Shown: positions 18,780-28,581, counted from the stretch's first letter. The stretch is 64,000 nucleotides of DNA from Streptomyces sp. ISL-10 (GCF_018614575.1 NZ_JAGGOJ010000010.1:248001-312000), one strand, 5' to 3'. Program-made: numbers and translations. Notes: generated by a model from the sequence alone, not told the origin.

Positions 18780-21326
18780 TCAGAGCCGGTCCGAGCCTTG
18801 GATCCGGTCCGAGGGAAACTTCTGCTCCGTCCAGATGATCTTGCCCGAGCTCGTGTACCGCGTGCCCCACCGCTGCACGAGCTGGGCGACGATGAACAGC
18901 CCCCGGCCGCCTTCGTCCTCGACCGTGCTGTGGCGCAGATGCGGGGAGGTGTGGCCGGCGTCGGCGACCTCGCACAACAGGGCCCGGTCGCGGATGAGGC
19001 GCAGATGCAACGGCCCCTCGGCATATCTGATGGCGTTGGTGACCAGCTCGCTGACGACGAGTTCGGTCGCGAACGACAGTTCGTCCAGGCCCCAGTCGCT
19101 CAGCTGACCGGTGACCAGTTCGCGTGCGCGGCCGACCACGACCGCCTCCGCCGGAAGCTGCCAGACGGCGACCTGGGAGGTGCCGAGCTGACGCGTACGG
19201 ACGAGGAGCAGGGCGGTGTCGTCCGCCGACGAGCCGTCGGGCCGCAACTCGGTCACCGCCCGGTCGCACAACTCCTCCAGCGGACGCGCGTGGCCGCCGC
19301 CGAGTACCCGTCCCAACCGGTCGAGCCCCACGTCGATGTCGCGGTCGCGCGCCTCGACCAGGCCGTCGGTGAACAGCGCGATCAGGCTGCCCTCCGGCAG
19401 CTCCATCTCCATGGCCTCGAACGGCATTCCCCCGAGCCCCAGCGGCGGTCCGGCCGGCAGGTCGGGGAAGACGCAGGAGCCGTCGGGTTTCACGATCGCC
19501 GGCGGCATGTGCCCGGCGCGCGCCATCGAGCAGCGGCAGGAGACCGGATCGTAGACGGCGTACAGGCAGGTCGCGCCGATGGCCACATCCGGCTGTGGGA
19601 TGACCGGGGCGCCCGTGCCCGCCGCTGTCGCGACATGGGACTCCGCGGTGTTGTCCAGCAGGTCGGGCTGTCGTTCCGGCGACCGGCCGACCAGATCGTC
19701 CAGCCGCGTCAGCAGTTCGTCGGGCGGCATGTCGAGCCTGGCGAGCGCCTCCACGGTCGTGCGCAGCCGGCCCATGGTGGCCGCCGCCTGCAGTCCGTGG
19801 CCGACGATGTCCCCGACGACGAGGCCGACCCGTGTGCCGGAGAGCGGGATGACGTCCGTCCAGTCGCCGCCGACCCCGGTCACGGCGTCGGTGGGCAGAT
19901 ACCGGTGGGCGACGTCCACCGCGGGCTGCGGCGGCAGGTGCTGGGGCAGCAGCTGGCGCTGGAGGGTGAGCGACGCGACGCGTTCGCGGGTGAAGCGGCG
20001 GGCGTTGTCGATGGACACGGCGGCGCGGGCGGTCAACTCGTCCGCGAGCGCGACCTCGCCGTTGTCGAAGACGGCGGGACGGCCGGTGCGCACGAAGGTG
20101 ACCAGGCCCATCGTGCCGCCGCGGCTTCGCAGTGGCACGACCAGAGTGTTGTCGTCGAGCACCCGGCCGCCCGACGACAGACTGCGCAGCTGTGGCGAGC
20201 CGCGTGGGTACCGCACGAGGCGGACCGGCTCGCCCTCGCGCCCGGGCAGCGGGTCGCCGTCCTCGGCGTACGGCACCGGCGTCACGGCCTCCGCTGCGGA
20301 CCGCGGGTCCGAACCGGTGGCGACGCGGACGAACGCCGCGCCGGTCGGCACATCGGTGGCCGGGTCCCCGCCCTCCAGCACGGCACGCTCGACGTCGACC
20401 GTGACGACGCCCGCGAAGTCGGGCACGGCCACGTCCGCGATCTCCCGTGCCGTGACGACGACGTCCAGCGTGGTCCCGATCCGTCGTCCCGCCTCGACGA
20501 GCAGGGCCAGACGGTTCTGGACCTCGTAACGGTCCGTGATGTCGAAGGCGTCCTCGCACACCCCCAGCACACGACCGTCGGCGTCCAGGAGCCGGTAGTA
20601 CGAACACGACCAGACGTGGTCCTTGCCCGGATCGCTGGGCATCGGGCCCCGGAAATGCAGGTCGATCACGGGTTCGCCGGTGTCGATCACCCGTTGCATG
20701 ACGTCATCGAGCGTGCGCCCGCCCATGGTCAACAGGGTGCCGTCGGGGTACAGCTCATCGGGGGCCTTGCCGCGGTACTCGGCGAGCGGGCGGCCCATTT
20801 CGAGGTCGTGTGCCGTGTTCGCCCAGGTCAGCCGCAGATCGGTGTCGTAGACGGCCAGTCCGATCGCCGACTGGGTGGTCAGACCGTTGAGCATGGCCTT
20901 CCGGGTCTCCGACAGGCGCAGGCTCTCCAGTTCGGCTATCACCAGGATCCGCGTCGCCGCACCGCCTCCCGCGAGCGGGCACACGAGGACGACCACTTGC
21001 AGCGAACGGCCGTCCCGGTGCCGGGCCAGGCGTGTGTCGCTGCCACTGGGCGGGAGGTCGTGCACCGTGCGACCGGGCTTCTCGACCGGGTGGGCACCCA
21101 GGAGCATGTCGACGGGCCGCCCGATGACCTCCTCGCCCGAGTAGCCGAGCAGGGAGGCGGCCGCGGGACTCCACCCGATGACCGTGTTCCAGGCATCGAG
21201 AACCACCGTGGCCGCCACGGCGACGTCGAGAGGGCCACCCAGCTCAGCACTCTCCGGAACGCTCCATGCGGTCCATATGTTCGCCGCGTGCCACGGACTC
21301 GTGGCGGCTGAACCGGCAGTGTTCAT
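18780..21326 (-). CDS. PAS-PAS-GAF-SpoIIE phosphatase with RsbW-like ATPase domain
   Basis: 848 residues from the ATG at 21326; the frame is open to a GTG at 21386, and neither start has an ideal ribosome site (GGAGGT sits almost against the ATG). Order: a PAS domain (NTVIGWSPAAASLLGYSGEE), a second PAS (YDTDLRLTWANTAHDLEMGR), GAF, a SpoIIE-type PP2C phosphatase (GGDWTDVIPL, VGDIVGHG, LFTDGLVEARD, SADDTALLL) and an HATPase (ELVVSELVTNAIRYA, DEGGRGLFIV). There are no membrane segments, so it is cytosolic. The phosphatase domain has an insertion of about 30 residues after DDLVGRSPER. It ends 12 bp from the convergent cation-efflux gene. Confidence 0.92.
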   Translation of the reverse strand: MNTAGSAATSPWHAANIWTAWSVPESAELGGPLDVAVAATVVLDAWNTVIGWSPAAASLLGYSGEEVIGRPVDMLLGAHPVEKPGRTVHDLPPSGSDTRLARHRDGRSLQVVVLVCPLAGGGAATRILVIAELESLRLSETRKAMLNGLTTQSAIGLAVYDTDLRLTWANTAHDLEMGRPLAEYRGKAPDELYPDGTLLTMGGRTLDDVMQRVIDTGEPVIDLHFRGPMPSDPGKDHVWSCSYYRLLDADGRVLGVCEDAFDITDRYEVQNRLALLVEAGRRIGTTLDVVVTAREIADVAVPDFAGVVTVDVERAVLEGGDPATDVPTGAAFVRVATGSDPRSAAEAVTPVPYAEDGDPLPGREGEPVRLVRYPRGSPQLRSLSSGGRVLDDNTLVVPLRSRGGTMGLVTFVRTGRPAVFDNGEVALADELTARAAVSIDNARRFTRERVASLTLQRQLLPQHLPPQPAVDVAHRYLPTDAVTGVGGDWTDVIPLSGTRVGLVVGDIVGHGLQAAATMGRLRTTVEALARLDMPPDELLTRLDDLVGRSPERQPDLLDNTAESHVATAAGTGAPVIPQPDVAIGATCLYAVYDPVSCRCSMARAGHMPPAIVKPDGSCVFPDLPAGPPLGLGGMPFEAMEMELPEGSLIALFTDGLVEARDRDIDVGLDRLGRVLGGGHARPLEELCDRAVTELRPDGSSADDTALLLVRTRQLGTSQVAVWQLPAEAVVVGRARELVTGQLSDWGLDELSFATELVVSELVTNAIRYAEGPLHLRLIRDRALLCEVADAGHTSPHLRHSTVEDEGGRGLFIVAQLVQRWGTRYTSSGKIIWTEQKFPSDRIQGSDRL

Positions 21327-21407
21327 GACCTCCAGAATCCACCCCGGCTCATACGCGCACAAGCCGCGCCGTGACGGCGTCGCCACCGGGCCGTCCGCGC
21401 GGGGTCG

Positions 21408-22211
21408 TCACTGTGCGAGTTCGGCGGCAGGGCCCATGACGATCACGGGCTGCTTGTCGGGGTCGAGGGCGCGCAGCAGTTCCCGCATGGCTTCCCGGGG
21501 CAGCGAGATGCACCCCTGGGTGGGACCGGCGTGGTCGACATGGATCCACACACCGCCGCCCCGCTCGGTGCCCAGCGGCCTCTCCCTGTCCAGCGGGGTC
21601 GTGCCCGGGATCCGGTTGTAGTCGATGGCCACCACATGGTCGAAGGAGCCCTCCAGGGGTTCGCCGAGGAAGCCGGTGCCCAGGGCGGCGAATTCCTCGT
21701 TCTGGTCGTAAGGCAGCAGGGCCCCGGGGTCCGGCAACCGACCGCCCGCATTGCCGAGCCCGAAGACGCCGATCGGTGTGCGCAGATCACCCTCCCAGTG
21801 CTCGGACGTCCAGCCGCGCAGGGCGTTGTGCGCGGGCCACGGTCCGGCGGTGCGGCGCCACCGCCGTGTCCCGTCCTGTTCGTAGAGCACTGCGGTGGCC
21901 ACGCTGGTGTCCGGCGTCTCCCCGATGACCACCAGGGCCTGGCGCGTGCCGCCGGGGATACGGGAGCCGGTGGCCGGCCCGACCCCGGGAAGGCGCCCGG
22001 CCACGGCCCGGGGCCGGGCGTCCTCCCTGGTGGCGTGCCTGCCGGGCGGCCCGGCAGTCGGCGGCGGTGCCGAGAAGGCGGCGGAGGCGGAGGGCGGTGC
22101 TGACGGCGAGGCAGGTGTGCGCGGTTCCTCGGTGCAGCCGGCGAGCAGCGGTGCCAGGCAGAGAAAGGGCACCAGCCACCTTGCGGCGCCGTTGTGGGGG
22201 GTGAGGGGCAT
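21408..22211 (-). CDS. L,D-transpeptidase-like lipoprotein
   Basis: 267 residues from the ATG at 22211, which has GGAGGA ten bases upstream (a TTG at 22250 is possible). The N-terminal signal ends in the lipobox LLAGC, so it is a membrane-anchored lipoprotein with a Pro/Ala/Ser linker (about residues 27-70). The C-terminal YkuD-like region ends GVWIHVDHAGPTQGCISLP, containing the His and catalytic Cys of L,D-transpeptidases, in a variant form (TQGC for the usual SHGC). It may crosslink or modify peptidoglycan outside the membrane. Confidence 0.85.
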   Translation of the reverse strand: MPLTPHNGAARWLVPFLCLAPLLAGCTEEPRTPASPSAPPSASAAFSAPPPTAGPPGRHATREDARPRAVAGRLPGVGPATGSRIPGGTRQALVVIGETPDTSVATAVLYEQDGTRRWRRTAGPWPAHNALRGWTSEHWEGDLRTPIGVFGLGNAGGRLPDPGALLPYDQNEEFAALGTGFLGEPLEGSFDHVVAIDYNRIPGTTPLDRERPLGTERGGGVWIHVDHAGPTQGCISLPREAMRELLRALDPDKQPVIVMGPAAELAQ

Positions 22212-22327
22212 GGGACAGCATCCTCCGGCGCTCGGGGCACAACGCGGCAATGCCTACCCGGTCCGCGCCCGCCTCTGTCACCCGGACCGCACACTCACTC
22301 GACCGGGGCACCGACCGCCTGTCCGGA

Positions 22328-22731
22328 CTACGGGTGGCGCGGGGTGCTGCGACGGACCCGGGCGAGAGCGAACACCGTGTCGTCGGTCGGAGGACCCAGC
22401 AGCAGGTTCTCGACCAAGCGGTCCGCGGTCTCCTCCAACTGCCCGGTGGACCGGGACAGTTCGGCGAATACGGCGGCCAGGCCCACCTCGATGTCCTGGC
22501 CGCGGGCCTCGATCAGATGGTCGGTGTACAGCGCGAGCGTGGCGCCTTCCGGCAGGTCGATCCACATCGCGCCGAAGGGGTGACCACCCACACCGAGACC
22601 GTCGACGCCGAGGACGGCGTCGACGGTCTCCGACAGTGCAGTCCGGGATGGAGCACGAGCGGAGGGCGGTGACGTGCGCTGCCGATGCAGGCGCGCCCGG
22701 TGGCGGGGTCGTAGAGGATGTGTCCTCGCAA
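22328..22731 (-). pseudogene. SpoIIE-type phosphatase remnant, frameshifted and 5'-deleted
   Basis: Two frames together spell the C-terminal third of a SpoIIE phosphatase domain. The first part (22731 to about 22640) reads GHILYDPATGRACIGSARHR, equivalent to the LYAVYDPVSGRCSIARAGH block of intact copies. After a frame change near 22640 the second part reads VGGHPFGAMWIDLPEG, LALYTDHLIEARGQD and PPTDDTVFALARVRR to a stop at 22328. The upstream two thirds are absent; the remnant starts about 80 bp after the permease stop. The conserved TDGL is TDHL. This is a non-functional relic. Confidence 0.8.
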
Positions 22732-22812
22732 CCGGGGACCCGCCGACGTGCCGGACTCGGTTGACCCCGACGAGCGGCCCGGCCGATGGGACGGCCGGGC
22801 CCGCCACTCCTG

Positions 22813-24264
22813 TCAGCTTCCGGGCGCCCCCGGCCCGGCCCCCGTCTCCGCCGCGGCTTCCGCCTTGGCCAGCTCCGACTTGCGGTAGGAGTAGGCGAAG
22901 TAGACGACAAGCCCCAGCAGGAACCAGACCGCGAACCGTGCCCATGTCTGCCACTGCAGGAACGTGATCAGCCAGACCGAAAAGATCACGCCCAGCGAGG
23001 GCACCACCGGCATTCCCGGGCAGCGGAAGGTGCGCGGCAGGTCGGGCCGGCGGTAGCGCAGCACGATCACGGCGATGCACACCACCACGAAGGCCAGCAG
23101 GATGCCGATGTTGGTGAGTTCGGCGGCCTCGCCGATCGGCAGAAAGCCCGCGATGGCCGCCGAGGCGAAGCCGACGATCCACGTCACCCGGGTCGGCACA
23201 TGTCGGGTCTCGTGCGTCTTCGCGAACCATTTCGGCAGCAGCCCGTCCCGGCTCATGGAGAACCAGACACGGGTGACGCCCAGCATGAACGTGAACATGA
23301 CGGTGAGGATGCCGATGATGGCACCGACCGCGATCACGTTGGCGAGCCCGGCGAGCCCCACCGACTGGAAGGCCGTGGAGAAGCCGCTCTCCCTGTCGAT
23401 GTCGCGGTAGTTCTGCATGCCCGTCAGAACGAGGCAGGCGAGCACATAGAGCACCATCGAGATGGCCAGCGAGTAGACGATCGCCTTCGGCATGTGCCGC
23501 TGGGCGTCCTTGGACTCCTCGGCCGCCGTCGACATCGCGTCGTATCCGAAGACCGCGAAGAACACCGTCGCCGCTCCGGTGAATGCTCCGCCGACACCGT
23601 ACGGGAAGAAGGGGTCGTAGTTGCCGGTGTCGATGTGCACCACTCCGACGCCGATCACCAGCAGGACGACGAGCACCTTCAGCACCACGACACCCGTCTC
23701 GAAGCGGGCCGCGTTCTTGATGCCGAGCGTGAGGAGGTAGGCGATCAGCAGGCAGAGCAGCACCGCGAACAGGTCGACCCTGTGTCCGTCACCGGTGCCG
23801 GGCGCGCCCAGCATCCAGGCCGGCACCTCGGCGCCCATCGACTCGATGAGGAAGTTGAAGTACCCGGAGATGCCGATCGCCACGACGGCCACGATCGCCG
23901 TGTACTCCAGCAGGAGGTCCCAGCCGATGAACCAGCCCGCCAGTTCGCCGAGGACCGCGTATCCGTAGGTGTACGCCGACCCGGCCTTCGGGATCATGCC
24001 CGCGAACTCGGCGTACGAGAAGGCGGCCGCGGCGCTGGCGACACCCGCGACCAGGAACGAGACCAGCACGGCCGGACCCGCGGTGCCGTTGGCGACGGCA
24101 CCGGCCAGGCTGAAGATGCCCGCGCCGATGATGCCGCCGACGCCGATGGCGGTGAGCTGCCAGAGCCCGAGGGTCCGGGTCAGCCGTTGATGGACGTCGG
24201 GCTCTTCGATCTGCTCAATGGGTTTGCGGCGCAAAACGCCGTGTCCCATCCGGTACCCGGCCAT
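22813..24264 (-). CDS. APC-family amino acid permease
   Basis: 483 residues with about 12-13 transmembrane helices. TM1 has the APC signature GVGGIIGAGIFSLAG and TM6 region ATVFFAVFGYDAMSTAAEESKD, both typical of cationic amino acid transporter-like permeases. The ATG at 24264 is preceded by AAGAAGG at good spacing; the frame is open further upstream without homology. It imports amino acids through the cytoplasmic membrane, with substrate unproven. Divergent from the carbonic anhydrase gene. Confidence 0.92.
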   Translation of the reverse strand: MAGYRMGHGVLRRKPIEQIEEPDVHQRLTRTLGLWQLTAIGVGGIIGAGIFSLAGAVANGTAGPAVLVSFLVAGVASAAAAFSYAEFAGMIPKAGSAYTYGYAVLGELAGWFIGWDLLLEYTAIVAVVAIGISGYFNFLIESMGAEVPAWMLGAPGTGDGHRVDLFAVLLCLLIAYLLTLGIKNAARFETGVVVLKVLVVLLVIGVGVVHIDTGNYDPFFPYGVGGAFTGAATVFFAVFGYDAMSTAAEESKDAQRHMPKAIVYSLAISMVLYVLACLVLTGMQNYRDIDRESGFSTAFQSVGLAGLANVIAVGAIIGILTVMFTFMLGVTRVWFSMSRDGLLPKWFAKTHETRHVPTRVTWIVGFASAAIAGFLPIGEAAELTNIGILLAFVVVCIAVIVLRYRRPDLPRTFRCPGMPVVPSLGVIFSVWLITFLQWQTWARFAVWFLLGLVVYFAYSYRKSELAKAEAAAETGAGPGAPGS

Positions 24265-24710
24265 GGGCGTCACCTTCTTTGCGGACGGCATCGCTGACGC
24301 CCGATCATGATGGCCGAGGTGTCCCGCCGATGGAAGTGGCCGCGCTGGTGCCGCCTCCCCGGAATCGATCCGACCGGAGGCCGCCTCGGTGTCGCCGGCC
24401 GGCGCAAAGAATGAGTCGTGCGGCCGGGAGGCTTGGCGTATTTGTGATCTGTCATCACAAGGTAATGCGCTGGTAAAGTCCCGGTAGTGGCGGCCGAGCA
24501 GAATCGGACCGCAGACGGCGGTCGCCCCAACCCCGAGCGGTCGCCGCGAGGAAATCGGGACGCGAGGCCAGGCGCCCACCCCGACGCCCTGTCGACGCGT
24601 CGACCAGTAGACGCGTCGACCAGTAGACACGTCGACCAGTCGAGAACATGCCCATCTGACCCGACCACACCGCACCGCGGCGCACGTCGCGATGCAGGAG
24701 GCAGGCCATC
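24265..24710. other. Divergent intergenic region, 446 bp
   Basis: No gene seen. It holds the permease promoter on the left, an AT-rich patch at about 24430-24490 and three tandem 16-bp repeats described separately. GAGG in GCAGGAGGC just before 24711 is the carbonic anhydrase ribosome site. Confidence 0.6.
24595..24642. repeat. Three tandem 16-bp repeats
   Basis: Units at 24595-24610, 24611-24626 (identical, ACGCGTCGACCAGTAG) and 24627-24642 (two differences). Each contains the palindrome GTCGAC. They end about 70 bp before the carbonic anhydrase start and form an iteron-like array; a regulator site is the simplest explanation. Confidence 0.8.
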
Positions 24711-25307
24711 ATGCAGTCGCTCATCGACCACGCCCGGTCCTTCGCGGAGCACGTCGCCGGCAACGCGCAGGAGTTCATGCCCCTCGCGGACGGCCAGGCC
24801 CCGGAGGTCCTCTTCATCACCTGCTCGGACTCACGCGTCGTCCCCGCGTGGATCACCGGCGCCCGCCCCGGCGAGTTGTTCGAACTCCGCACGGCGGGCA
24901 ACATCGTTCCGGCCTACCCGCCGCAGGGCCGGCCCGCCGGCGAGGCGGCCACCATCGAATACGCGCTGCGTGTGCTCTCCGTCCGCGACATCGTCGTCTG
25001 CGGACACTCCCACTGCGGCGCGGTGGGGGCCCTGGTCCGCGGCGACGATCTGTCCTCGATGCCCGCGGTGCGGGAGTGGCTGGAGCACACCACACGCGTG
25101 CAGCGCTCCGCCGAGGACTCCCCCGACCTGGCTCGGGCCGTGCAGCAGCATGTGCTTGCGCAACTGGAGACACTCCGCGGCCATCCCGCTGTGCGGGAGG
25201 GCCTCCAGGACGGCTCGCTGAGGCTGCACGGCTGGTACTACGAGGTGCACACCGGCACCGTCAGCGTCCACCGGCCCGGCACCGCCGACGTATTCGACGC
25301 GATCTGA
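24711..25307 (+). CDS. Beta-class carbonic anhydrase
   Basis: 198 residues. Interconverts CO2 and bicarbonate. Zinc ligands are visible: Cys in ITCSDSRVVP (near residue 38), His and Cys in CGHSHCGAVGAL (near residues 98-101). The Asp/Arg dyad is in the CSDSR block. The ATG at 24711 follows a strong AGGAGGC. The SulP transporter gene starts 171 bp downstream on the same strand; in other bacteria SulP proteins paired with carbonic anhydrases move bicarbonate, so the two probably work together. Confidence 0.94.
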   Translation: MQSLIDHARSFAEHVAGNAQEFMPLADGQAPEVLFITCSDSRVVPAWITGARPGELFELRTAGNIVPAYPPQGRPAGEAATIEYALRVLSVRDIVVCGHSHCGAVGALVRGDDLSSMPAVREWLEHTTRVQRSAEDSPDLARAVQQHVLAQLETLRGHPAVREGLQDGSLRLHGWYYEVHTGTVSVHRPGTADVFDAI

Positions 25308-25478
25308 CGCTCAGCCCAACGCGGCTGCCCCGGGGCTGAGTTCGGCCCTGACTCCCCCCTGCACACGCGTGACACGGAGGCGCACGCCCCGGTCGCCGTG
25401 CCATGCACGTTTCCCCCACCTCCTCCGCGCACCGGCCCGCCACGGCCGGGCCGGACCGTACCTTGAGGACCCTCGCCC

Positions 25479-26984
25479 GTGGTGTCACCTACTCGTCCCT
25501 TCGGCATCATCAGCCCCCAGGTCGTACGACGCGACCTGCTCGCCTCCGTCGTCGTCTTCCTGGTCGCACTGCCCTTGTGCGTCGGTGTGGCCGTCGCCTC
25601 CGGCGTGCCCGCCGAGCTCGGCCTGATCACCGGCATCGTCGGCGGTCTCGTCGTCGGCGCGCTGCCCGGCAGTTCCCTCCAGGTCAGTGGCCCGGCAGCC
25701 GGGCTGACCGTCCTCGTCCTCGAAACCGTCCAGGAACACGGCCTCGGCGCGCTCGGTCCGATCGTGCTGGCCGCCGGAGTGCTCCAAATCGCCCTGGGAG
25801 CCGCGCGGTTCGGCCGGTGGTTCCGTGCCATCTCCGTCTCCGTCGTGCAGGGCATGCTGGCGGGCATCGGACTGGTGATCGTGCTGGGGCAGATCTACGC
25901 CATGGCGGACACGGCGCAGCCGAGCAGCGGCCTCGGCAAGCTGGCCGGTCTGCCTGGACTCGCCGCCGAGATCGCCGCAAGCACCGCCGCCCTGTCGGCC
26001 TTCTCCATCGGCGCGGCCACTGTCGCCGTGCTGGTCCTGTGGCCGCGGCTGCCCGCGCGGGTGCGTATGGTCCCCGGCCCGCTGGCCGCGGTCGCGCTCG
26101 CCACCGCAGTCACCGCCGGGACTGGTCTGTCGCCGGCGACGGTCGAGGTCAGCGGGCTGTTGGAAGCCGTCCGGCCGCCCGGCGCGGAGGACTTCGGGCA
26201 GCTCGGCAGCACGGCGGTCATCGGCACGGTGCTGGCGTTCGCCCTCATCGCCTCGGCGGAGAGCCTGTTCAGCGCCGCGGCGGTCGACCGCATGCACGGC
26301 GGTCCGCGCACCGACTACGACAAGGAACTCATGGCGCAGGGTGTGGGCAACACTCTCTGCGGTGCGCTCGGCGCGCTGCCGATGACGGCGGTGATCGTGC
26401 GCAGCGCCGCCAACGTCCAGGCCGGTGCCCGTACATCCCTCTCCCGTATCGCGCACGGTCTGTGGCTGCTGCTGTTCGCGGCCCTGCTCCCGGCCGTCAT
26501 CGGCCTCATCCCTCTGGCGGCGCTCGCCGGTGTCCTGGTCCACGCCGGATGCAAGCTCGTCCCCGTGAAGGACCTCCTGCCGCTGTGGCGCGCACACCGC
26601 GGTGAGGCGGTCCTGCTGGCGGTGACCGCCGTGGCCGTCGTCGTGACGAATCTCTTCGAGGGCGTGATCCTCGGCCTGTTGCTCGCGGTGGTGAAGTCCG
26701 CGTGGGAGACCTCGCACGTCCACCTCGGCACGCGGCGTCTTACCGGGGGCCGCATCGTGGTCACACTGACGGGCAACGCGACCTTCCTACGACTGCCGCG
26801 CATTCTCGAACAGTTGGAGGAACTCCCGCAGGACCGGCCGATCGAGCTCGACCTCGCGGGTCTGCGCCATCTGGACCACGCCTGTCGCGTCGCCCTCGAG
26901 AGCTGGGCGCACCGGCACAACAACGCGGAGACCGAACCCGTACGGATCCGCCACGCGGAGACCACCGGCGCGCTGCTGCCCTGA
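25479..26984 (+). CDS. SulP family anion transporter with STAS domain
   Basis: 501 residues. About 11-12 membrane helices, the first with SGVPAELGLITGIVGGLVVG typical of SulP proteins, followed by the GSSLQVSGPAAGLTVLV block near residue 68. A short cytoplasmic STAS-like domain forms the C-terminus (about 420-495: IVVTLTGNATFLRLPRILEQ). GTG start at 25479, with GAGGA about 11 bases upstream; a second GTG follows immediately. Because it follows carbonic anhydrase I favour bicarbonate over sulfate as substrate. This is an inference from context. Confidence 0.9.
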   Translation: MVSPTRPFGIISPQVVRRDLLASVVVFLVALPLCVGVAVASGVPAELGLITGIVGGLVVGALPGSSLQVSGPAAGLTVLVLETVQEHGLGALGPIVLAAGVLQIALGAARFGRWFRAISVSVVQGMLAGIGLVIVLGQIYAMADTAQPSSGLGKLAGLPGLAAEIAASTAALSAFSIGAATVAVLVLWPRLPARVRMVPGPLAAVALATAVTAGTGLSPATVEVSGLLEAVRPPGAEDFGQLGSTAVIGTVLAFALIASAESLFSAAAVDRMHGGPRTDYDKELMAQGVGNTLCGALGALPMTAVIVRSAANVQAGARTSLSRIAHGLWLLLFAALLPAVIGLIPLAALAGVLVHAGCKLVPVKDLLPLWRAHRGEAVLLAVTAVAVVVTNLFEGVILGLLLAVVKSAWETSHVHLGTRRLTGGRIVVTLTGNATFLRLPRILEQLEELPQDRPIELDLAGLRHLDHACRVALESWAHRHNNAETEPVRIRHAETTGALLP

Positions 26985-27106
26985 CGAAGCCGAACGACCC
27001 CGGTCGCGCCCCTGAACGGCCCCGGCGCGCGGCGGTGTTCGGACGCGACACCGCTCGCGCGGCCGTCCGGGCCGGACCGTGCGCCGGTCCGGACGGCACC
27101 GTGCTC

Positions 27107-28345
27107 CTAGAGTCCGCCGGTGTACGCGAGCAGGTTGGGCGTGCCGGCGAGGTCACCCTGGACGGCCCCGGGCGTCGCGTTGCCGGTCAGCCAGGTGCTC
27201 AGCGCCGCCTGGCCGGTGTCACCGTGGGCGCTCTTGTACAGCGCCGCGATCCCGGCGACGTGCGGCGTCGCCATGGACGTGCCGTTGAAGGTGGCGATCG
27301 TGTCGCCCGGCTGGGTCGACACGATCGCCGAGCCCGGTGCGTAGAGGTCGATGCATGCGCCGGTCGACGAGTAGGACGCCCTGCCGTCCGCGCTCGTCGT
27401 CGCGCCGACCGCCGTCGCCTGCGTCAGCGCGCGGGGCAGCCGGTCGCAGGAGTCGGCGCCGGTGTTGCCGCCGGAGGTCGCCAGAAACACACCGGAGTCC
27501 ATCATCGCCGTCAGCGAGGCCGCGAGGGTGTCCGACCATGTCCAGTTCCACGACGTGTTGGCGACCGCCGGCTTCTGGGCGTTGGCGGTGACCCAGTCGA
27601 TGGCCTCGATCGTCGCCGATGTGCGTCCGGAGCCTCGGCAGTTGAGGATCTTCACGGCGTGCAGGCCGGCGCCCTTGGCGACGCCGTAGGTCCGGGAGCC
27701 GATGGTGCCCGCGACGTGGGTGCCGTGACCGTCGCAGTCGGTGTCCTTCCGGTCGATCACATTGAGGTCGAACTGCGCGCGCCCGCCGAAGTCGGGGTGG
27801 GAGACGTCGATGCCGGTGTCGATGACGTACGCGTGGACGCCCGCACCGGTAGCGGTGGAGGTGTAGCTCGTGGACAGCGGCAGGTTCCGCTGGTCGACAC
27901 GGTCGATGCCCCAGGACGGCGGGTTCGTCTGCGTGTCGTCGTGGGCCTGGTCGACCCACGCGTCCTGCTCGATGCCGGCGACGGACTTCTCGCGCTGGAG
28001 CGCGCGCAGCTGGCCCTGGGTGAGGTCGGCGGCGAAACCGTTCACCGCGGTGTCGTAGACGAAGCGCGGACTCACGGACAGGGCCTTCGCGAGGCCGCGG
28101 GGGTCGGCGCCCGGCTTCAGCCGCACGATGTAGGCACCGCTGATCGGCCGTACTGTGCCGGTGGCCTGCGGCGCGGTGACGGGCACGGTCGCCTCGGTCG
28201 AGGCTCCGTTCGTGACGGACTGCCGTCCGGTCGCGGCGGCCGCGCCGGGCAGAGACAGCAGCATCGATGCGGCGGTCGCGGTGACGACGGCGAGGATGCC
28301 GGGGCCGGCGAGACGGGATCTGACCGATATGGACATGCGGCGCAT
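27107..28345 (-). CDS. Secreted subtilisin-like S8 peptidase
   Basis: 412 residues from the ATG at 28345 (AAGGAG ribosome site). A Sec signal (about residues 1-40) is followed by an I9-type propeptide (GAYIVRLKPGADPRGLAKAL, about 70-145) and the S8 catalytic domain. The triad is visible: Asp in YVIDTGIDVSHPDFGG, His in DCDGHGTHVAGTI, Ser in FNGTSMATPHVAG. The oxyanion Asn is in SGGNTG. The substrate-binding strand usually reading NMSLGG is NTSWNWTW here. It is likely an autoprocessed extracellular endopeptidase. Confidence 0.93.
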   Translation of the reverse strand: MRRMSISVRSRLAGPGILAVVTATAASMLLSLPGAAAATGRQSVTNGASTEATVPVTAPQATGTVRPISGAYIVRLKPGADPRGLAKALSVSPRFVYDTAVNGFAADLTQGQLRALQREKSVAGIEQDAWVDQAHDDTQTNPPSWGIDRVDQRNLPLSTSYTSTATGAGVHAYVIDTGIDVSHPDFGGRAQFDLNVIDRKDTDCDGHGTHVAGTIGSRTYGVAKGAGLHAVKILNCRGSGRTSATIEAIDWVTANAQKPAVANTSWNWTWSDTLAASLTAMMDSGVFLATSGGNTGADSCDRLPRALTQATAVGATTSADGRASYSSTGACIDLYAPGSAIVSTQPGDTIATFNGTSMATPHVAGIAALYKSAHGDTGQAALSTWLTGNATPGAVQGDLAGTPNLLAYTGGL

Positions 28346-28581
28346 GGGACTCCTTGTCGGAGGCGGGCGAGGTGGGGTTACCACTGACCGAGCGCGGAGA
28401 TTACATGCCCATGCCATGAGCGCAACAGATGTCGGACAGCCCGGCCCGGCGAAGCCCTGGGCTCCGGACGGCGTCCGCAGATATCAAGGAAATGGGTCGA
28501 TAATGCTGCAACCATTCCTTTTCGCGGCGTGTCTCCTTCAGTGACACCGCAGTCCCCGCACAGGAAGAAATGGGGGACACC

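Noticed and set aside
24595..24642. Attachment site or insertion-sequence footprint
   Set aside because: No integrase, transposase or flanking target duplication is present; the array lies in an ordinary divergent promoter region.
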